In this document: positions 61,654 to 64,000 of the stretch, piece after piece
Numbering within the stretch: the stretch's first letter is position 1
Layout of the letters: each line of letters opens with the position of its first letter
Assembly: GCF_040412425.1 (NCBI RefSeq)
Contig: NC_089788.1
Coordinates: 70,185,220 to 70,249,219, forward strand
Direction: 5' to 3'
Length of the DNA: 64,000 bases
From: Macrobrachium rosenbergii
Taxonomy: Eukaryota > Arthropoda > Malacostraca > Decapoda > Palaemonidae
Notes under the pieces: model-generated
Seen by the model: the letters and a program-made list of their open reading frames with translations, nothing else
Told to the model about the DNA's origin: nothing
Database searches by the model: none
Program-made: the position numbers and the translations under genes

Positions 61654-62457
61654 TCATATCATTATCATCGTTATATGTATGTTTACTGTTAGAATAACCT
61701 GAGTCGCGTTTCAGAGGTCATCAGTAAACGCACCATTATGTAAATTCGTGAGTTTCTCTGTTGCCATAATACAGCTACATTTAATGAGATTTGAGGAATA
61801 TTTGAAGGATGCCTTTAGGATTCGAATATCTAATTGCACCACCCCCTCCGTTCTACCCGGGTGGGGGTTTTGCCACATTGCCATAAAATACACTCCCTAC
61901 GATCCATTTTCCACATCTGACAGGGAGTTATCTTCATGAATAAAAGATACGGGGTGAAAAAATCTTGAAACGTGCAGTTTGTGTTCTGACGAGAGCTTGA
62001 CGGCGGAGAGAACGTCATCTTCTAACGAAACGTTTGAGAAGAAAATATTTGCTGACCAAAAAGTAGTTTTGGCTGTAGAAGAGCCACCAACAGAGATGGC
62101 GGTGTGCAAGGTCAGCGGGCCACGCTGTGTTTGTTATGCGCTTCTTGCCAACAAAATCGATTATTTACTTGTAAATCGACAGAAAACGTGGCCCTGTCGT
62201 CACCAATGCCCAAGATTAGGGGAAACAAAAAGGTGTATCAGTATAAAAGGCAACTTGGGCATCGCTCTCCTTGTAGAAGGACAAGTACTGGTGGTTGTGG
62301 TGGTGGTGGTAGTAGTACTCATATTTGTAGTAATAGTAGTAGTAGTAATAGTAAAAGTAGGCGTTGCTCTTGTCCTGGTTGTAATAGTAAGTGCGTAGAA
62401 GGGGGAATGAAAACGCAGCAGAGGAAACCTTTTAATGAGTGGGAAAGTCAGAGCCAC

Positions 62458-62458
<1 letters not shown>
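61652..62458. other. No gene recognised
   Basis: A GTGGTGGT/GTAGTAGT tract lies at 62288-62360. The overlapping 138-139-residue frames are not supported by domains. Confidence 0.5.
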
Positions 62459-62506
<48 letters not shown>

Positions 62507-62664
62507 GGATGCTCGGATGAGTTTTGTCAAGTAGTAGTGGAGGAAAGAGCCAAGAGCCGCTACGAGCAGAAGCGGTGGCGGCGGCGGCATGGTTTTCGCG
62601 TGGGATCAAAGTGGGAGCCGCAGTAGTAGGACAGGGCACCTTTAAGGCAACACCAACCACACAG

Positions 62665-62699
<35 letters not shown>

Positions 62700-62821
62700 G
62701 AGTCGTGCACTCACATACACACCACCACCACCACCCTTACACGCACACACATACACACATATATACAACCCATCCACAAACACAAGTCTCCTTGCCTCGC
62801 AAACACCCTCTCCCTGCTGCC

Positions 62822-62892
<71 letters not shown>
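62459..62892. repeat. (GA)n, (CA)n and (CT)n arrays
   Basis: GA lies at 62459-62502, CA at 62668-62695 and CT at 62825-62892. Confidence 0.96.
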
Positions 62893-62895
<3 letters not shown>

Positions 62896-63207
62896 GTGTA
62901 CACGCGCCAAGCATATACACTACGTCTTGAATCGGGCAGCCGAGCCAACAGCTATCAGAAATAAAATACGACTTGGAAAGAAAACAACGCTCTGACGACT
63001 CGATCGAATCTTGGCGTTTTCTCCAGTTAGCGAACGTTGCGCTTCTTATTAACTTACAACAAACTTTTTAAAGAGGTTGTGTTCTAATGTGTGTGTGTGT
63101 GTGGGGATTCTTTCCACGTCAATCTGTAGAAGGCGCCGATGAAATGATGTGGAATAGATTAGGTGAAGGCTGGCCTGTAGAATATGCTCAGGTGAGGGAC
63201 AATTCCG

Positions 63208-63209
<2 letters not shown>

Positions 63210-63275
<66 letters not shown>

Positions 63276-63449
63276 TATTACCACTCCGGCTTTTTTCGGC
63301 TTTTATTGAAACATTTTGTTTATATTTCTTAGTACTGATGGCGCATCCGGCGCTTGTGTATGTTTCCTTGCAAGAGTCTCGTGCATTCGCAAGTGTGCCG
63401 TTGCCTGTTACCGCCTTCGAAAATGGAAAGATGCGAAATTATGTTTGTG

Positions 63450-63528
<79 letters not shown>
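63210..63528. repeat. (CT)n and (GA)n inverted pair
   Basis: CT lies at 63210-63271 and GA at 63453-63528, about 180 bases apart and complementary. Confidence 0.96.
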
Positions 63529-63529
<1 letters not shown>

Positions 63530-64000
63530 CCAACCTTCAACTTTAAGGTAAAGTCGGACATACGCGATTTAGGCTGCTCTTATTCCTTCCCGTCGTCGAT
63601 TCACTTTTGGAATACGTTCCGTTCCAACCTAGTTTGTGCCATGATTTCGGTGCTTGTTTTTTGAGGTACCTATGCGATGCCCACACAGAATCGCCTCTCT
63701 GCGCTGTCTTGTGCCAACGACTACAAGAGAAGAGACACCGAAAATTCCCCCCGATGCATATGGTAGTGTAAGTTAAGGGACTGCAAGCGACGAAATAAGT
63801 GAATCGGTCCATGGATACAAAAGCATCTCGGCGACGCCAAGGAAAAGGGTCTGAAGGCTAGTAAGTAGATAATGTTCTTTGGACCTTCTTCAGGCTACCG
63901 CAGCTCTCGGAATCGTCTTAGTACCGTGGAACGACGACAGATCCTTTTCCTTATAAAGTCTCTCTCGATGAGGCTGTGACAGGCTGATTTGTTGGTGCCC
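63529..64000. other. No gene recognised
   Basis: Moderate GC with open frames on both strands but no recognised domain. The next PPP4R1 exon is not visible. Confidence 0.5.

Overview
This is a eukaryotic, gene-poor and repeat-rich window, most likely from an arthropod and probably a decapod crustacean. The evidence is the very high density of long (CT)n arrays, interspersed repeat families that I associate with decapods, and a miR-71/miR-2 microRNA cluster of invertebrate type. The species assignment is an inference. There is no bacterial-style gene layout. Nearly all long open frames are translated microsatellites (runs of Leu-Ser, Arg-Glu or Tyr-Ile) and are not genes.

One protein-coding gene is clear. 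Four internal exons of a plus-strand orthologue of protein phosphatase 4 regulatory subunit 1 (PPP4R1, a HEAT-repeat scaffold of the PP4 phosphatase) lie at 37439-37545, 47399-47541, 48181-48327 and 60494-60664. Splice sites and reading phases agree at every junction, and the joined peptide follows the N-terminal part of animal PPP4R1 without a gap. The start codon, the upstream exon(s) and the exons after 60664 were not found.

The main discovery is inside the 12.2-kb intron between the third and fourth exons. It carries, on the same strand, a mir-71 hairpin (mature arm at 49254) followed by five mir-2 family hairpins (mature arms at 50446, 56179, 56555, 57547 and 59512). Three of these have a mature sequence identical to the classic insect miR-2a. 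The other two keep the seed but differ in the 3' half. The cluster is stretched over about 10.3 kb by microsatellites.

Layout: 1-25 kb holds (CT)n arrays, composite tandem arrays whose units each end in (CT)n, SINE-like remnants, retrotransposon 3' ends and one GC-rich island (20.65-21.05 kb). 25.6-25.95 kb is a second GC-rich segment with CCAAT-type boxes, a perfect CRE and YY1-like motifs, and is a candidate promoter. 26.3-28.9 kb is a large-unit tandem array. 29-37 kb is AT-rich with few features. 37.4-60.7 kb is the PPP4R1 exon region with the miRNA cluster. 60.7-64 kb is intron-like sequence with more microsatellites.

Mobile elements are mostly fragments: five 3' ends of one non-LTR retrotransposon family, each next to an (ATT)n or related AT-rich tract; four same-orientation copies of one interspersed repeat; two foldback elements; and several tRNA-like SINE remnants.
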